From NCBI RefSeq assembly GCF_007678455.1, contig NZ_VEEP01000002.1:229535-293534 (forward strand): DNA of 64,000 nucleotides, in the 5' to 3' direction. Below are positions 41,116 through 51,430 of this stretch, one piece after another (positions within the stretch are counted from its first letter, which is position 1; the number at the start of each line of letters is the position of its first letter). This DNA is from Cytobacillus oceanisediminis 2691. Lineage in GTDB: Bacteria; Bacillota; Bacilli; Bacillales; Cytobacillaceae. The notes beneath the pieces are model-generated. The model did no database searches. It was not told the DNA's origin and saw only the letters and a list, made by a program, of their open reading frames with translations. Made by a program: the position numbers and the translations under genes.

Positions 41116-43509
41116 TTATTTATGGATCCAAACTGCACCAGCAGAGTTGTCTTTCGCTTCGCCGATTACCTTGAACTTGATCGGGAATTGAGCTGGAACT
41201 TTACGTCCCGCGTCTGGAATCAAGTCATTCATGTAAGACTTTGTAGAATCGAATTCTGTTACTCCTGGAAGACCTTTGTAGTCAAAGATTCCGCGAGATG
41301 GAGAATCGACATACCACGCAGGTGTCTGATCCATTGAGAATGCAGCATCTGCTACCTGGTAGCGTGTGCTTTGCTTAACAGAAGGCTTGCCGTTAAGAGT
41401 ACCAACAATCGCTTCTGGATGTGAGTCGACTGGTCCAAGGAAGCCTTCACCCGGGTGGATACCAACCCAGTTATCTGTGAATGAATCATCCGCATACCAT
41501 ACGACCATACCAGTGTTGTACTTCACGCCGCGTCCTTCAAGCAATGCTTTGTCAGAACCAGCGTAGTTCCTCCACTCCAGATAATAGTAGTGGTCTTTAA
41601 AGAACGTGCCATTTGTTTGGATGAAACCATCAAGTGTTACGGCTGCGTCGCCTTCAGCACCATCAGCGAAAACTTCTTCGCCGTCAACTGTCAGCTTAAG
41701 CTCGTCCATTGCGAAACCTTCTGGAGCAAGGCCGCCGTCCGTTACGTATTCAAACGCAAGTTTTACTTTCTTGCCTGCGAATTGGCTTAAATCGTACTTT
41801 ACATCAGTCCAGTTGCCTTCAGTAGTATCCATTCCACCGGCAACGTTTGTATCACCGATTTTGTCGATTTCTACTTCTTTGCCATCCACAAGTGCATTTA
41901 CGTATACATAATCGTAATCGAATTCAACTTCATAATTCGCTTTGTATGAGAATTCAGCACTTGTTGCGTTTGTCAGATCAAATTCAGGTGTAACAAGTGT
42001 TGTATGAAGGTCATCGCCTTTTTGGCTGTAGTAGTACTTTTCGCCAAAGTCAGTTTGGATTCCCTTTACTTCTTTACCAGGAAGGTTTACTTTTACAATT
42101 CCCGGATTCTTTGATTTTGTAACACTCTGGTCAATGATTGTTGCCAGACCTTTAGAGTCGATGTCTTCGTAATTCACTTCTGTAATGTTAGCCCAGTTGC
42201 CGCCCATTGTCTTTTGGAAGAATTCTTTGTTTTGCGGTGAGAAGCTTGGTGCTTCTGTTCCAGCAATTTTCCCGTTCCAGCTTCCGCCAGACATGATGGA
42301 CCAGGAAGCTACAGGGTCACCTTGTCCAGTGTACTGAGTGTCATACTCATCTGGAAGACCTAAGTCATGCCCAAATTCGTGAGCGAATACACCTACTGCG
42401 CCGTCTTCAGGCTCTACAGTGTAATCGAATGCAGCCATTTGCCCGCCCCAGTAAGGAACTGCAGCAGTTGTTCCAGGTACTCGGAAAGGAGCGTTGCCGA
42501 CTACCCAGCGGTGTGACCAGATTGCATCGTCACCAAGCTTGCCGCCGCCTGCTTCCTGGCCAACGCCAGAGTGAAGCACCATCAAGTGGTCAACAAGGCC
42601 ATCCGGCTCATTCTGGTTTCCATCGCCATCGAGGTCGTACTGGTCAAAGTGGTCATATTCAGCTAAGTCGATTCCGGATTCAGCTGCTGCTACCAATGCA
42701 TCCTTAACAAGTCCGCGTGCACCTTTTGCCCCAGGTGCATTATCATGGCCGCCTTCAGGATTGTCGCCGCCATATTCAGCAGCTGTACCAGGCACCTTCA
42801 GCCAGTTGGAAACTTCGCCTGTAACTGTGTAGCTTCCGCCTGATTGCTCTTCATAATATTGCTTGAATGTCTTTACCTTTTCCCCATTGAAAAGTGTGAA
42901 GTCTTCATCACCGAACAGCATTTTTTGATAGTGTTCGCGATTGAAGTCATCAGCCCACATATAGCCTTCTTCTTGATCGATGTTATTGTGCGGGAAGTCC
43001 GCATATTCTACTAAAAGAACAAGTACCTTATCCTCACGAACGTCTCCATTGTAGTTAGCCTGCTTAGCAGAGTCTACCTTTACTGCACCAGTCGGCTTTC
43101 CTTTTTTGAAGTTTTCATGACCTTTATCAAGCTGCTTAGCAAGCTTGTCCTTTTGTTTTGAAACAAAATCTTTGGCTTTTTTATCAAATGCCTGCTCTTC
43201 TTTTGTCAAAGACTTATCAGACTTTCCAGGCTTTTCACCTTGCTTCTTCTCGATATAAGCAGTGACTGCCTTGTTTACTTCTTCCTGTGAAGCTCCTTTA
43301 GAAATCAGCCCGCGCTTCTGCAAAGCTTTTGCCAGCCGATCTTGGTCGACGATATTCAGGTCGATTGGTGCAGATTCCGGTGCAGTGGCAGCAGCCACAT
43401 CCTTAGTTGCTGCAGGTGTACCTGCAAATGAACCAGCAAATAACGTCGAAGCGAATACTGCGCTTGCCGCAACGCTGGAAAGTACCTTCAACGAACTCTT
43501 TTTCTTCAA
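41116..43509 (-). CDS. inhA: Immune inhibitor A, secreted M6 metalloprotease
   Basis: This 797-residue secreted zinc protease begins with a signal peptide ([20 protein letters not shown]). A propeptide follows, then the M6 catalytic domain with the zinc motif HEFGH at residues 377-381 and LPDEYDT after it. The C-terminal half contains jelly-roll-like domains that include [13 protein letters not shown]. InhA degrades host or environmental proteins. The start is TTG 43509 with GGGGGT upstream. It is transcribed alone. Confidence 0.95.
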   Translation of the reverse strand: MKKKSSLKVLSSVAASAVFASTLFAGSFAGTPAATKDVAAATAPESAPIDLNIVDQDRLAKALQKRGLISKGASQEEVNKAVTAYIEKKQGEKPGKSDKSLTKEEQAFDKKAKDFVSKQKDKLAKQLDKGHENFKKGKPTGAVKVDSAKQANYNGDVREDKVLVLLVEYADFPHNNIDQEEGYMWADDFNREHYQKMLFGDEDFTLFNGEKVKTFKQYYEEQSGGSYTVTGEVSNWLKVPGTAAEYGGDNPEGGHDNAPGAKGARGLVKDALVAAAESGIDLAEYDHFDQYDLDGDGNQNEPDGLVDHLMVLHSGVGQEAGGGKLGDDAIWSHRWVVGNAPFRVPGTTAAVPYWGGQMAAFDYTVEPEDGAVGVFAHEFGHDLGLPDEYDTQYTGQGDPVASWSIMSGGSWNGKIAGTEAPSFSPQNKEFFQKTMGGNWANITEVNYEDIDSKGLATIIDQSVTKSKNPGIVKVNLPGKEVKGIQTDFGEKYYYSQKGDDLHTTLVTPEFDLTNATSAEFSYKANYEVEFDYDYVYVNALVDGKEVEIDKIGDTNVAGGMDTTEGNWTDVKYDLSQFAGKKVKLAFEYVTDGGLAPEGFAMDELKLTVDGEEVFADGAEGDAAVTLDGFIQTNGTFFKDHYYYLEWRNYAGSDKALLEGRGVKYNTGMVVWYADDSFTDNWVGIHPGEGFLGPVDSHPEAIVGTLNGKPSVKQSTRYQVADAAFSMDQTPAWYVDSPSRGIFDYKGLPGVTEFDSTKSYMNDLIPDAGRKVPAQFPIKFKVIGEAKDNSAGAVWIHK

Positions 43510-43849
43510 AAAGATTACCCCCTGCTATTTTCCAAGTTTCGATTATTCATATATTCTGAAGAATCTGATTGAAATTGTAGCAAGGTTTTGAAAAATTGTA
43601 AATTTTTATAATTTAATAATATTTACCTATAAAATTTTGTATTTTTTGTCGGAATAACCCAATCTAAAAATTAATTGATTCTTTTATCCTGTTTTAATCT
43701 CAACAATAAGTGTAAATGGAACTATTTCCTTAAACTCATTTATTGGGAAAATTTCTTCGCGTCTCTAAATTTGATTCTATTGGACTATTAGGTAAATACT
43801 GGTTCCTAATAAAAAGGAGAGCACAATGGTGTGCTCCCCTTCTAAACTA
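43510..43849. other. AT-rich intergenic region upstream of inhA
   Basis: This 340-bp stretch holds the inhA promoter region and, at 43811-43845, the terminator of the nucleotidase gene. The rest is AT-rich, and I see no gene, repeat or clear operator in it. Confidence 0.6.
43811..43845 (-). terminator. Terminator of the nucleotidase gene
   Basis: AAGGGGAGCAC pairs with GTGCTCTCCTT (one mismatch), followed by TTTATTAGG on the minus strand. Confidence 0.8.
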
Positions 43850-46800
43850 TTAATTTAATTTTGTTACACGGCCCTCGATTTGAGGATTTACTTCACCATG
43901 TGCCTTAATATAGTTGACCAATGCATCCAAATCTACTACATCGATTGTCTTATCAGTGATTGTTGCCAGTATTGCATAACCATCCCCGCCGCCTGCCATG
44001 TAGTTGTTGACGGTGATCGAGTAAGTTTTATCCATTTCAACAGGTGTGCCATCATTCTTCGTGATCGACACAATGCGGTCTCCCGCAGCTCTTGAATCAT
44101 CATAAGCTACCTTCAGACCGGAAATAGGCATGATACGGACTTTGCTGCCCCATTGCTGCTCAAGCAATGTTTTAATGACTTCACCAGTCACGTTCATTTT
44201 CACAAGATCATTTCCGAATGGCTGGACGGTAAAAGCTTCCTTCCATGTGATGTCGCCGGCGTCGATGTCAGCACGGACTCCGCCAGAGTTCATGAAGGCA
44301 AAATCAGTGCCTGTCTGCCAGCGCATAGAATCAGCTACCAGGTTGCCCATAGCAGATTCACCAGCAGCACTTGTATCACGGCTAATATAAGAAGGTGTTG
44401 TTCCAATTACTTCATTCAGAATCGGTGCGACATCAGCTACATAGCTATCCAGCATCGCTTTGATTTCAGCATCCGGCTGGATTTTGTCACGGTATGTCGT
44501 CACGATTTCAGACTTGCCAACCATGACATCCTTTGTAACAGGGTTGATCAGTAAGTCTACATCAGAAAAAGCTGTACCTGAAGAATAAGACTGGACAACA
44601 ATCTTGCCATCTACTTTAGTGTTCGTGAAAGCATGATTATGCCCGCCCATTAACACATCTACTTCATCATCCACATTTTGAGCGATCTCAACAAGTTCTT
44701 CTCCAGCGTTTGATCCATCTGGTTTAGAGGTTGATGGGTTATGTGCTAATACAACAATTGTTTCTACACCCTGAGCTTTTAACTCCTCAGTATAGCGGTT
44801 GATCGCTTCCGCTTCGTCTGTGAACTTTACATCTGTGACAGCACTAGGGATAACAATGCTTGGAGTGTCAGATAATGCTACTCCGATTATTCCGACTGGA
44901 ATTCCGTTCACATCGATCACAGTATATGGATCTAAAACATTTTCACCAGTCTCTTTGTAAACAAGGTTAGCGGCAAGATATGGGAAGTCAGCGCCTTCGA
45001 ATTCACCGTACTTATCCACTGTTTTTGGATGGCTTCCACCATCGATTAAGCGCAGCATTTCTTCTACGCCTTCATCAAACTCATGGTTGCCTACAGTACC
45101 AGCGTCAAAACCAATCTTGTTCAAAATCTTGATCGTTGGCTCGTCCTGAAGCAACGCTGAAACCGGGGAGCTTGCTCCTACAGCATCGCCAGCATGAAGC
45201 ATCAATGTGTTAGGATTTGTCGCTTCACGTTCTTTCAAATATGCAGCAAGGTAATCAACACCGCCCGCATTGATTTTAGAATTGTAAGTGTCCAGCTGTC
45301 CATGGAAATCATTGATTCCTAAAAGCTGAAGGCCGATTGGCAAATGAAGCTGGTATTTAGCAAATCCATTTGCAGCCTCACCTGCATAGTTAATCAAACC
45401 ACTCTCTGGCAATGCATTTTGCGCATCAGGAGTTGAGTTGAAAGTAACATTCAAATCTTTGCTTACCCCTGCAAAGCTCCAGTTGTTATCAGCTGATGGA
45501 TCGATTGTACCAACTTCACGGATATAATCGATGATCGCCTGGCGGTTCTCATCTGGATACATTTCTACTGCTGTCTGGTTTACCACGCCAGGGAATGATC
45601 CCGTAGCACGATAGTTGTTTGTTACAACAAGAAACTCTTGCTCAAGGTCGATTGGCTGTCCATTATATTGAAGGTTTTTGATACGGTTTGCCCCAGCATC
45701 AACCAGATTGCCCTTATCATCGTACTTAGCCGGCTCTGTCACATCGATTTCATAAGTAACACCATCAATGACATCATAGTTATAAACCGGGAACTTCGGA
45801 TTGATTAACGGCTGTTCTGTTGTGATGTTCTCATCAATCTGATTGAATTGTCCAGCAGACATTTCAAGCCATTCTTTTACATCGCTGCCTTTGATTTTGA
45901 TTGTGGAAACTGTATTTGGGTACAAATAAAGATCTGCCACGTTCTTGATTGCAATCGTTCCTTTTGGAATATAAGTGTAATCACTCACACCGCCTCTTCC
46001 AGACTTGAATGGAGCACCCGCGGATAGGATTGGCAGATTTTCATCAGACGTTCCTTTTACCTGCTTTTCCACATACCATTTTTGTGCGTTCGTTACGATC
46101 TGGATTGATGGGTCATCTTGTACAAGCGCGAAGTAACTGTTGATGTCGGCAGCAGTTTCCCCAACAGGCTGGCGGACATAATTGACAGTTCCTTCATGGT
46201 CCTCTTTTACAGCTTCTAAAATCTCTTTGTCAGCCTCAACTAATGGAGTCTTTGTTCCTTTATCGTAAATCGCTCTTAACTCGGACTTAGAATTTTTAAC
46301 ATTCCATTTTCCTTTTTCCTTGGCAATTGTTATGTCCATAACGCCAAGCTGGTTGCCCCAGTTTCCTGCCATGACAACAGGTACACCGTTGATCGTGCCA
46401 TTGTCAGGGTCCACTCCAGGCAAGTCCGTAAAGCTGCCAGGGAATGTTAAGTGGTTGTGACCAGTGATGATCGCATCAATGCCGTCAACCAGTGACAGGT
46501 CGTATGCAGCGTTCTCTTCCATTTCCACAACTTTTTCATCGCCAATTCCAGAGTGGGATAGCGCGATGATGATGTCAGCGCCTTCTTCCTTCATTTTCGG
46601 AATTTGTGCTTCAACTGATTTTACGATGTCCTTTGTAATCACCTTGCCATCGAGATTTGCTTTATCCCATTGCAGGATTTGCGGTGTTACAGCACCGACA
46701 ACACCAACCTTGAGCACCTGTGTCTTGCCGTTATTATCGGTGACTTTCTTGTTGAAAATCGTATATGGCTTAAAGTAGTTTTCATCATTGTCTGGATTAT

Positions 46801-47320
46801 CGTCGCCATCATCCTTGAATACGTTTGCATTGACATATGGCATTGGCGCATCGTCCAGCACTTCGTCAAGGTAATCCAACCCGTAGTTGAATTCATGGTT
46901 GCCGACTGTAGCCGCATCATAATCCAATAGTTCCATAGCTTCAAAGACCGGATGCATTTCACCGTCTTCCAGTACATCAACCTTGGCTTTATAGTCGCCA
47001 AGCGGATTTCCCTGGATCAAATCTCCGTTATCAAAAAGGAGATTGTTCTTTCCTTCTTTTTCCGCCCTTGCCTGCTTGATCAGGGTAGCCGTCTTGGCCA
47101 GGCCGAATTCGTTCGTTGGTGCATCTTTGTAATAATCATAGTTATATAAATGTGTATGAATATCAGTAGTCCCCATGATTCGCAGTTGTACTTCATGTTT
47201 TCCTGCTTTATCAGGCTTACCTGCCGCAAATGACTTATAAGAAACAGGTCCTGCCAATACTGACAATGCCATTGTCGTAGCAACGACAGTTTTTCCTAGC
47301 TGGCGCAAAGGCTTCTTCAA
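43850..47320 (-). CDS. Secreted two-module cyclic-nucleotide phosphodiesterase / 5'-nucleotidase (YfkN-like)
   Basis: This 1156-residue exported protein has a signal peptide (VVATTMALSVLAGPVSYKSF). Two metallophosphatase-nucleotidase modules follow. Module 1 has MGTTDIHTHLYNYDYY and GNHEFNYG; module 2 has LLGINDFHGQLDTY and GNHEFDEG. Each has a 5'-nucleotidase C-terminal domain, the second with NSGGVRADIDAGDI and NYMAGGGDGY. It scavenges nucleotides outside the cell. Unlike B. subtilis YfkN it ends (EGRVTKLN) without a sortase motif and is shorter, so it is probably released. The start is TTG 47320. Confidence 0.92.
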   Translation of the reverse strand: MKKPLRQLGKTVVATTMALSVLAGPVSYKSFAAGKPDKAGKHEVQLRIMGTTDIHTHLYNYDYYKDAPTNEFGLAKTATLIKQARAEKEGKNNLLFDNGDLIQGNPLGDYKAKVDVLEDGEMHPVFEAMELLDYDAATVGNHEFNYGLDYLDEVLDDAPMPYVNANVFKDDGDDNPDNDENYFKPYTIFNKKVTDNNGKTQVLKVGVVGAVTPQILQWDKANLDGKVITKDIVKSVEAQIPKMKEEGADIIIALSHSGIGDEKVVEMEENAAYDLSLVDGIDAIITGHNHLTFPGSFTDLPGVDPDNGTINGVPVVMAGNWGNQLGVMDITIAKEKGKWNVKNSKSELRAIYDKGTKTPLVEADKEILEAVKEDHEGTVNYVRQPVGETAADINSYFALVQDDPSIQIVTNAQKWYVEKQVKGTSDENLPILSAGAPFKSGRGGVSDYTYIPKGTIAIKNVADLYLYPNTVSTIKIKGSDVKEWLEMSAGQFNQIDENITTEQPLINPKFPVYNYDVIDGVTYEIDVTEPAKYDDKGNLVDAGANRIKNLQYNGQPIDLEQEFLVVTNNYRATGSFPGVVNQTAVEMYPDENRQAIIDYIREVGTIDPSADNNWSFAGVSKDLNVTFNSTPDAQNALPESGLINYAGEAANGFAKYQLHLPIGLQLLGINDFHGQLDTYNSKINAGGVDYLAAYLKEREATNPNTLMLHAGDAVGASSPVSALLQDEPTIKILNKIGFDAGTVGNHEFDEGVEEMLRLIDGGSHPKTVDKYGEFEGADFPYLAANLVYKETGENVLDPYTVIDVNGIPVGIIGVALSDTPSIVIPSAVTDVKFTDEAEAINRYTEELKAQGVETIVVLAHNPSTSKPDGSNAGEELVEIAQNVDDEVDVLMGGHNHAFTNTKVDGKIVVQSYSSGTAFSDVDLLINPVTKDVMVGKSEIVTTYRDKIQPDAEIKAMLDSYVADVAPILNEVIGTTPSYISRDTSAAGESAMGNLVADSMRWQTGTDFAFMNSGGVRADIDAGDITWKEAFTVQPFGNDLVKMNVTGEVIKTLLEQQWGSKVRIMPISGLKVAYDDSRAAGDRIVSITKNDGTPVEMDKTYSITVNNYMAGGGDGYAILATITDKTIDVVDLDALVNYIKAHGEVNPQIEGRVTKLN

Positions 47321-47613
47321 GAAAATCCATCTCCTTAATAATTAATTTGGTAACATACGAGTTTAATTATAGTAGGATTCATGTAGAAGGAAATGGACTG
47401 ATAGACCTGACTTTTCTAAACTTTTTGTAAAATTCGAGCTATTTAATAGGTAATTTTTACTTGTTTTTGCAGAAACCCCTCGATATATGTCAGTAATTGC
47501 GAATAGTATAATTATCCAATTTTCCGCCAAAAGGACTACAATTGATTTATAAGATTGAAACAATCATAGAGTGGTAATGTATAGGTAGAACCTTTTCAAG
47601 GAGTGTTGATAAA

Positions 47614-48666
47614 GTGAAGGAATTATTGAAAGAATTGATCCTGATTGACAGCTCCACCATGGAAGGGGCCAATCAGGCGGTCGAGTTTTGCAGACAATGG
47701 CTGATTGAGCAAGAATTGAAGCCAAGTTTAATCGAGAATAATGGGTACAAAATGCTCGTATGCGAGATTGGCGAAGGCGATAAAACGATTGTTTGGAATG
47801 GCCATGTAGATGTTGTCAGCGGGAAAAAGGAGCAGTTCGTCCCCGTTGAGAAGGATGGCAAAATTTATGCCAGAGGCTCAGCCGATATGAAGGCCGGCGT
47901 TGCCGCGATGATGTTCGCCATGAAGGAATTACGGGATCAAAAACCTGGTGTGAAAATCCAGCTGCAGATTGTCTCTGATGAAGAAATTGGCGGCCAAAAT
48001 TGTACAGGCTACCTTGTCGAAAATGGCTATCGCGGAGATTTCGTGATCGCCTCAGAACCGACACAGCTCGGGATTGCCTTGCAGGCAAAAGGCGTCTTAA
48101 GACTTGAAGTGGAAGTAACAGGGAAATCTGCTCATGGCAGCCGTCCGTGGGAAGGCGAGAACGCAATCGTCAAAACCTATCAGGTTTACGAAAAACTGCT
48201 GGAATTGCCTTTTACCAAAGAAAGCTCGGAGTTTTATCAATCGCCGTCTATTAATCTTGCCATCATCTCAGGCGGTGAAGTTTTCAATAAAGTGCCGGAT
48301 CGGTGTATCATGTCCCTTGATATCCGTTATCTTCCGGGACAAAAACCTGATACCATCATTCAGCAGATCGAGAGCATTTCCGATGGTAAAGTTACTGTTG
48401 GATTAAAAGGTATCCCAGTCGCGACGAAACCAGACGATCCATTCATCACCCAGTTAAAACCCGTCGTGGAAAAGCATATCGATGGTGAAGCCATTCTATT
48501 TGGCCAGCACGGAGCAGCAGACACCCAATTTTTCGCAGCCCATGGAATCCCGGCAATCGAGTTCGGGCCAAGTGGTGCGAACTGGCACGGTGACGATGAA
48601 TTTGTATTGCTGGAATCGGTGGAAAAGTATAAAGAGATTTTAATTGATTATGTAAAATCCTACTAA
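47614..48666 (+). CDS. M20 family metallopeptidase (ArgE/DapE-like)
   Basis: This 350-residue cytosolic enzyme is a zinc-dependent deacylase or peptidase. Metal ligands lie in WNGHVDVVSG, ARGSADMKAG, SDEEIGGQN, ASEPTQLG and the C-terminal HGAADTQFFA. The dimerisation domain has VTGKSAHGSRPWEGENAI. The exact substrate (acetylornithine, succinyl-diaminopimelate or a peptide) cannot be read from sequence. The start is GTG 47614 after AAGGAGTG. It is divergent from the nucleotidase gene. Confidence 0.9.
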   Translation: MKELLKELILIDSSTMEGANQAVEFCRQWLIEQELKPSLIENNGYKMLVCEIGEGDKTIVWNGHVDVVSGKKEQFVPVEKDGKIYARGSADMKAGVAAMMFAMKELRDQKPGVKIQLQIVSDEEIGGQNCTGYLVENGYRGDFVIASEPTQLGIALQAKGVLRLEVEVTGKSAHGSRPWEGENAIVKTYQVYEKLLELPFTKESSEFYQSPSINLAIISGGEVFNKVPDRCIMSLDIRYLPGQKPDTIIQQIESISDGKVTVGLKGIPVATKPDDPFITQLKPVVEKHIDGEAILFGQHGAADTQFFAAHGIPAIEFGPSGANWHGDDEFVLLESVEKYKEILIDYVKSY

Positions 48667-48696
48667 AAAAGACAGCCACCCGGCTGTCTTTTTATC
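48664..48696. terminator. Bidirectional terminator
   Basis: AAAAAGACAGCC/GGCTGTCTTTTT with a short loop lies between the M20 gene and the convergent protease gene. Confidence 0.88.
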
Positions 48697-49870
48697 TGCT
48701 AAATCGATATTTCTTTGTCCAAGAATAAAACAATAACCCTAAAACCAAAACAATTTGCAGCAAAAAGACAACCGAATCCCAAAAACGTATGCTGGTCATT
48801 GGCTCTGTAAAACCAGGAACCATCATTTCTTTCACCGCGAAAATCATTTGCGGGATGTAATAATAGGCGGTTATGGCGATGGTTAAGAGGACTCCGGCCA
48901 GGTAGAAACCCGCATATGTACGGACAAGCCTTTCCTCACCGTCGAAGGTTTCCGTCTGCGGCACCCGCAAAAATGGCAGCCACCGCGCCAGAAAGTTTCG
49001 CCCATTTTCCATCAAGTTATAACAACCCGTTTTATTTTCTATCACATAGTAAAGATCCGTTTTCATAAAAACAGCAGCCTGATAGACCAGGCGAATGAAT
49101 GTATCCAGCACCACCAGCTTAAATAAACCCATTATGAGCGAACCTTCACTTGTAAACATTTGGGCCAGCAACGCAAAGAATAACACAACAGAATCAAAAT
49201 ACATCCCTGCAAGGTAAAGCTTATTGCGCTTTTCAGCCGGCAGCTTCCAGACCTGTGACATGTCCGTTTCCAAAACCACTAAAAAAAGCCGATGCCCGAT
49301 TTCTATCTTTGCGGGTAGACCTTCTGACCTGACCGCTAGGACATGACCGAATTCGTGGAGGAGGACGAGAACAAATGTAATCACCAGCCATGTAACAATA
49401 TTCTGCAGCAAGAGATCGAAAGCAAACAGATCTGAGTAGTGCGGGAATAAATTTGGGTTGTATATCATTAACCCCATACTTACAATAAGTAAACTGAGAT
49501 AAATTTGGGAGCTGGTAGAATTGAAGAATAAACGGCCGAGATTCTCGGGAAGCCAGTTAAAGCCTGGCTGTTCTATTGTGACGGATTCCCTTTTGAATTT
49601 CTCGCCATCAAGTTCAGCAACTAGGTTAAGTTGAAGTAACTGGTTTACAAAGTCTAGCAGGTTTATATCTTCATTAGGATGGTCAGAGAACAACAAAAGT
49701 TCAATTTCACTGAGCCGTTTCCTTTGTTTGATTAGCTCAATGGCACTAATACAAACTTCGGACATTTCGTAAAATTCACCGGTGCCCTCATCCTCAACAA
49801 TGTAGTACTGTTTATCTTTCCGTACCTTCAGCGGATACAGGGAAACCACTGATTCGTTGGTCACATTCAT
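48692..49870 (-). CDS. PqqD-like domain + M50 peptide zinc metalloprotease
   Basis: This 392-residue protein has two parts. Residues about 1-90 are a PqqD-like peptide-recognition domain (LYPLKVRKDKQYYIVEDEGTG, then a C-terminal helical pair). The rest is a multi-pass membrane protease of the M50 type, with zinc motif HEFGH in LVLLHEFGHVLAVRSEG and a distal YLAGMYFDS. Proteins with this build mature ribosomally made peptides. ATG 49870 is chosen because AGGGTG lies upstream; a longer frame begins at 49921. The 21-residue peptide gene ends 63 bp upstream on the same strand and is the natural candidate substrate. Confidence 0.8.
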   Translation of the reverse strand: MNVTNESVVSLYPLKVRKDKQYYIVEDEGTGEFYEMSEVCISAIELIKQRKRLSEIELLLFSDHPNEDINLLDFVNQLLQLNLVAELDGEKFKRESVTIEQPGFNWLPENLGRLFFNSTSSQIYLSLLIVSMGLMIYNPNLFPHYSDLFAFDLLLQNIVTWLVITFVLVLLHEFGHVLAVRSEGLPAKIEIGHRLFLVVLETDMSQVWKLPAEKRNKLYLAGMYFDSVVLFFALLAQMFTSEGSLIMGLFKLVVLDTFIRLVYQAAVFMKTDLYYVIENKTGCYNLMENGRNFLARWLPFLRVPQTETFDGEERLVRTYAGFYLAGVLLTIAITAYYYIPQMIFAVKEMMVPGFTEPMTSIRFWDSVVFLLQIVLVLGLLFYSWTKKYRFSR

Positions 49871-49933
49871 GTTTATCACCCTATTTTCCAGACAAAATAA
49901 GGGATGAAGAATTACCAACATCCCCTCGCAACA

Positions 49934-49999
49934 TTAACGTGGAATTAATGCACACCACCAACAAGTAGTTTTTATCTTCTTCAACTTGCGTATTTTCAT
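49934..49999 (-). CDS. Putative peptide precursor with CWWC motif, 21 residues
   Basis: ATG 49999 is preceded by AAAGGAGGTGA, a near-perfect match to the 16S anti-Shine-Dalgarno, at ideal spacing. The first nine residues are basic (MKIRKLKKIK), and the C-terminal part is TTCWWCALIPR. The start overlaps the HD-GYP stop as ATGA, and the Shine-Dalgarno is encoded by the last HD-GYP codons. No acidic residue is present. The location between an HD-GYP sensor and a PqqD/M50 protease suggests a modified or processed signal peptide. It matches no family I know, and chance ORF status is the alternative. Confidence 0.6.
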   Translation of the reverse strand: MKIRKLKKIKTTCWWCALIPR

Positions 50000-51198
50000 G
50001 GTGTCACCTCCTTTAAATTAATGTTTGATTGAATAGGGAGATGGTTTGACCTTTCATATTTAACATGGAATGTAATCCATTCCGGAAAAACCTGTTTGAA
50101 CAATTCCACCAGGTCAGGATCAAATTGTGTCCCCTGCCCTTCGATAATTCTTTTATATGCCTCTTCAACCGGCATGGCCGATCTATATGATCGTGAGGAA
50201 GTCATAGCATCAAAAGCGTCAGCGATAGAAACTATTCTTGCAGGGAACGGTATTTGATCACCTTTGAGCTGTTCAGGGTAGCCCTTGCCATCCCATCTTT
50301 CATGATGAGATTTAATAATTTCAATACTATCACCCATGCCATTGACCTTAGCAATTGCACTCGCTCCTACGTCAGGGTGAGTTTTAATGACTTCATATTC
50401 TTCTTTTGATAATTTTCCAGGCTTAATTAGTATTGAGTCTGGTATATTTACTTTTCCAATATCATGCAATAAACACGCATGCGAAAAAGATCGAAGTTCC
50501 TCTTGTGAAAAGGCACCAGTAGCAGATGCCAGGGAATGTGCATAATAAGCCACTCTTTCACTATGCCCTCTTGTGTATGGATCTTTAAGTTCTATTGTCG
50601 CAATAACACCCTTTACAATGCCTGATAATTGATTGTCATACGAAGTAGTAATTGCCTCTATATATCCTTGAAACCTTTTCAATATAATGAACCCTATTAA
50701 GGAAAGTGCAATAATAAGAGCAATTGGGAATAACACACCTGTTGTTTGAAGGAAAAGTCCAATAAAAACATATTTAATGATAATTCCTAATGATACAGTC
50801 CAATAAAAAATAGAACTCACAAAAATTGGTGCGAAAAGAATAAGAAAAACTTCTACAACATTACCACTTTTATATTCATGACCACTACCATAATATGTAA
50901 CAGAGTCATTTAAGACCGTTAAAACTAAGTACATAATGACAAAAAAGTATTTAACTCGTGATAGATTAGCCCTTTTAGACATGTACATAACAATAGGAAG
51001 TAACAGCATAATAAAGAAATAATAGGAATATCTATAAATTCCAAAAAAATTAATTTCCTGATGCAATATATGTCTTGGGTAAATATAAAAGTAGAAGACA
51101 TCAAAAGCAACGAAGAGTCCATAGAACAGTGCCAGAAACCACTTTATTGCTCTTCTTTCTTCATAATTCAGGGAGGGATCTTTTAACTTTGTCTGCAT
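49996..51198 (-). CDS. Membrane sensor with HD-GYP phosphodiesterase domain
   Basis: This 400-residue protein has six or so membrane helices in residues 1-185 and an HD-GYP domain in residues about 195-370. The catalytic motifs are HACLLHDIGKVNIPD and HHERWDGKGYP, so it probably degrades cyclic di-GMP. The membrane part aligns along its length with that of the kinase next door (IYP, GS-H/K-E-F/Y-SG, EVF/Y-ILF-A/S-PIFVS and YI-AIT blocks). ATG 51198 follows GCGAGG. Its last codons contain the Shine-Dalgarno of the peptide gene. Confidence 0.88.
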   Translation of the reverse strand: MQTKLKDPSLNYEERRAIKWFLALFYGLFVAFDVFYFYIYPRHILHQEINFFGIYRYSYYFFIMLLLPIVMYMSKRANLSRVKYFFVIMYLVLTVLNDSVTYYGSGHEYKSGNVVEVFLILFAPIFVSSIFYWTVSLGIIIKYVFIGLFLQTTGVLFPIALIIALSLIGFIILKRFQGYIEAITTSYDNQLSGIVKGVIATIELKDPYTRGHSERVAYYAHSLASATGAFSQEELRSFSHACLLHDIGKVNIPDSILIKPGKLSKEEYEVIKTHPDVGASAIAKVNGMGDSIEIIKSHHERWDGKGYPEQLKGDQIPFPARIVSIADAFDAMTSSRSYRSAMPVEEAYKRIIEGQGTQFDPDLVELFKQVFPEWITFHVKYERSNHLPIQSNINLKEVTP

Positions 51199-51350
51199 TT
51201 TATGTACCTCGCAATTTTTATCTAAGGTATACTATCTTTTTCATTCATATCGCCAAAAAAACTTAATAGTTTAATAATCAGAATTAAATCGGTCATAAAT
51301 GAACAATAAGATCTATATACTAATCGTCAATTATCGACATTTATTTCATT

Positions 51351-51398
51351 ATAAACCAAAAGGACTATTAATTAAAATGGTCCTTTTGGTTTATTAAC
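51351..51398 (-). terminator. Terminator of the kinase gene
   Basis: A 15-bp perfect stem ATAAACCAAAAGGAC/GTCCTTTTGGTTTAT lies between the kinase gene and the HD-GYP gene, so these are separate transcription units. Confidence 0.88.
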
Positions 51399-51430
51399 TG
51401 GATATATTTTCTTTATATAAACATAATATG

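Noticed and set aside
43850..47320. Sortase-anchored YfkN
   Set aside because: The C-terminus ends shortly after the nucleotidase domain with EGRVTKLN; there is no LPXTG-like motif or membrane tail.
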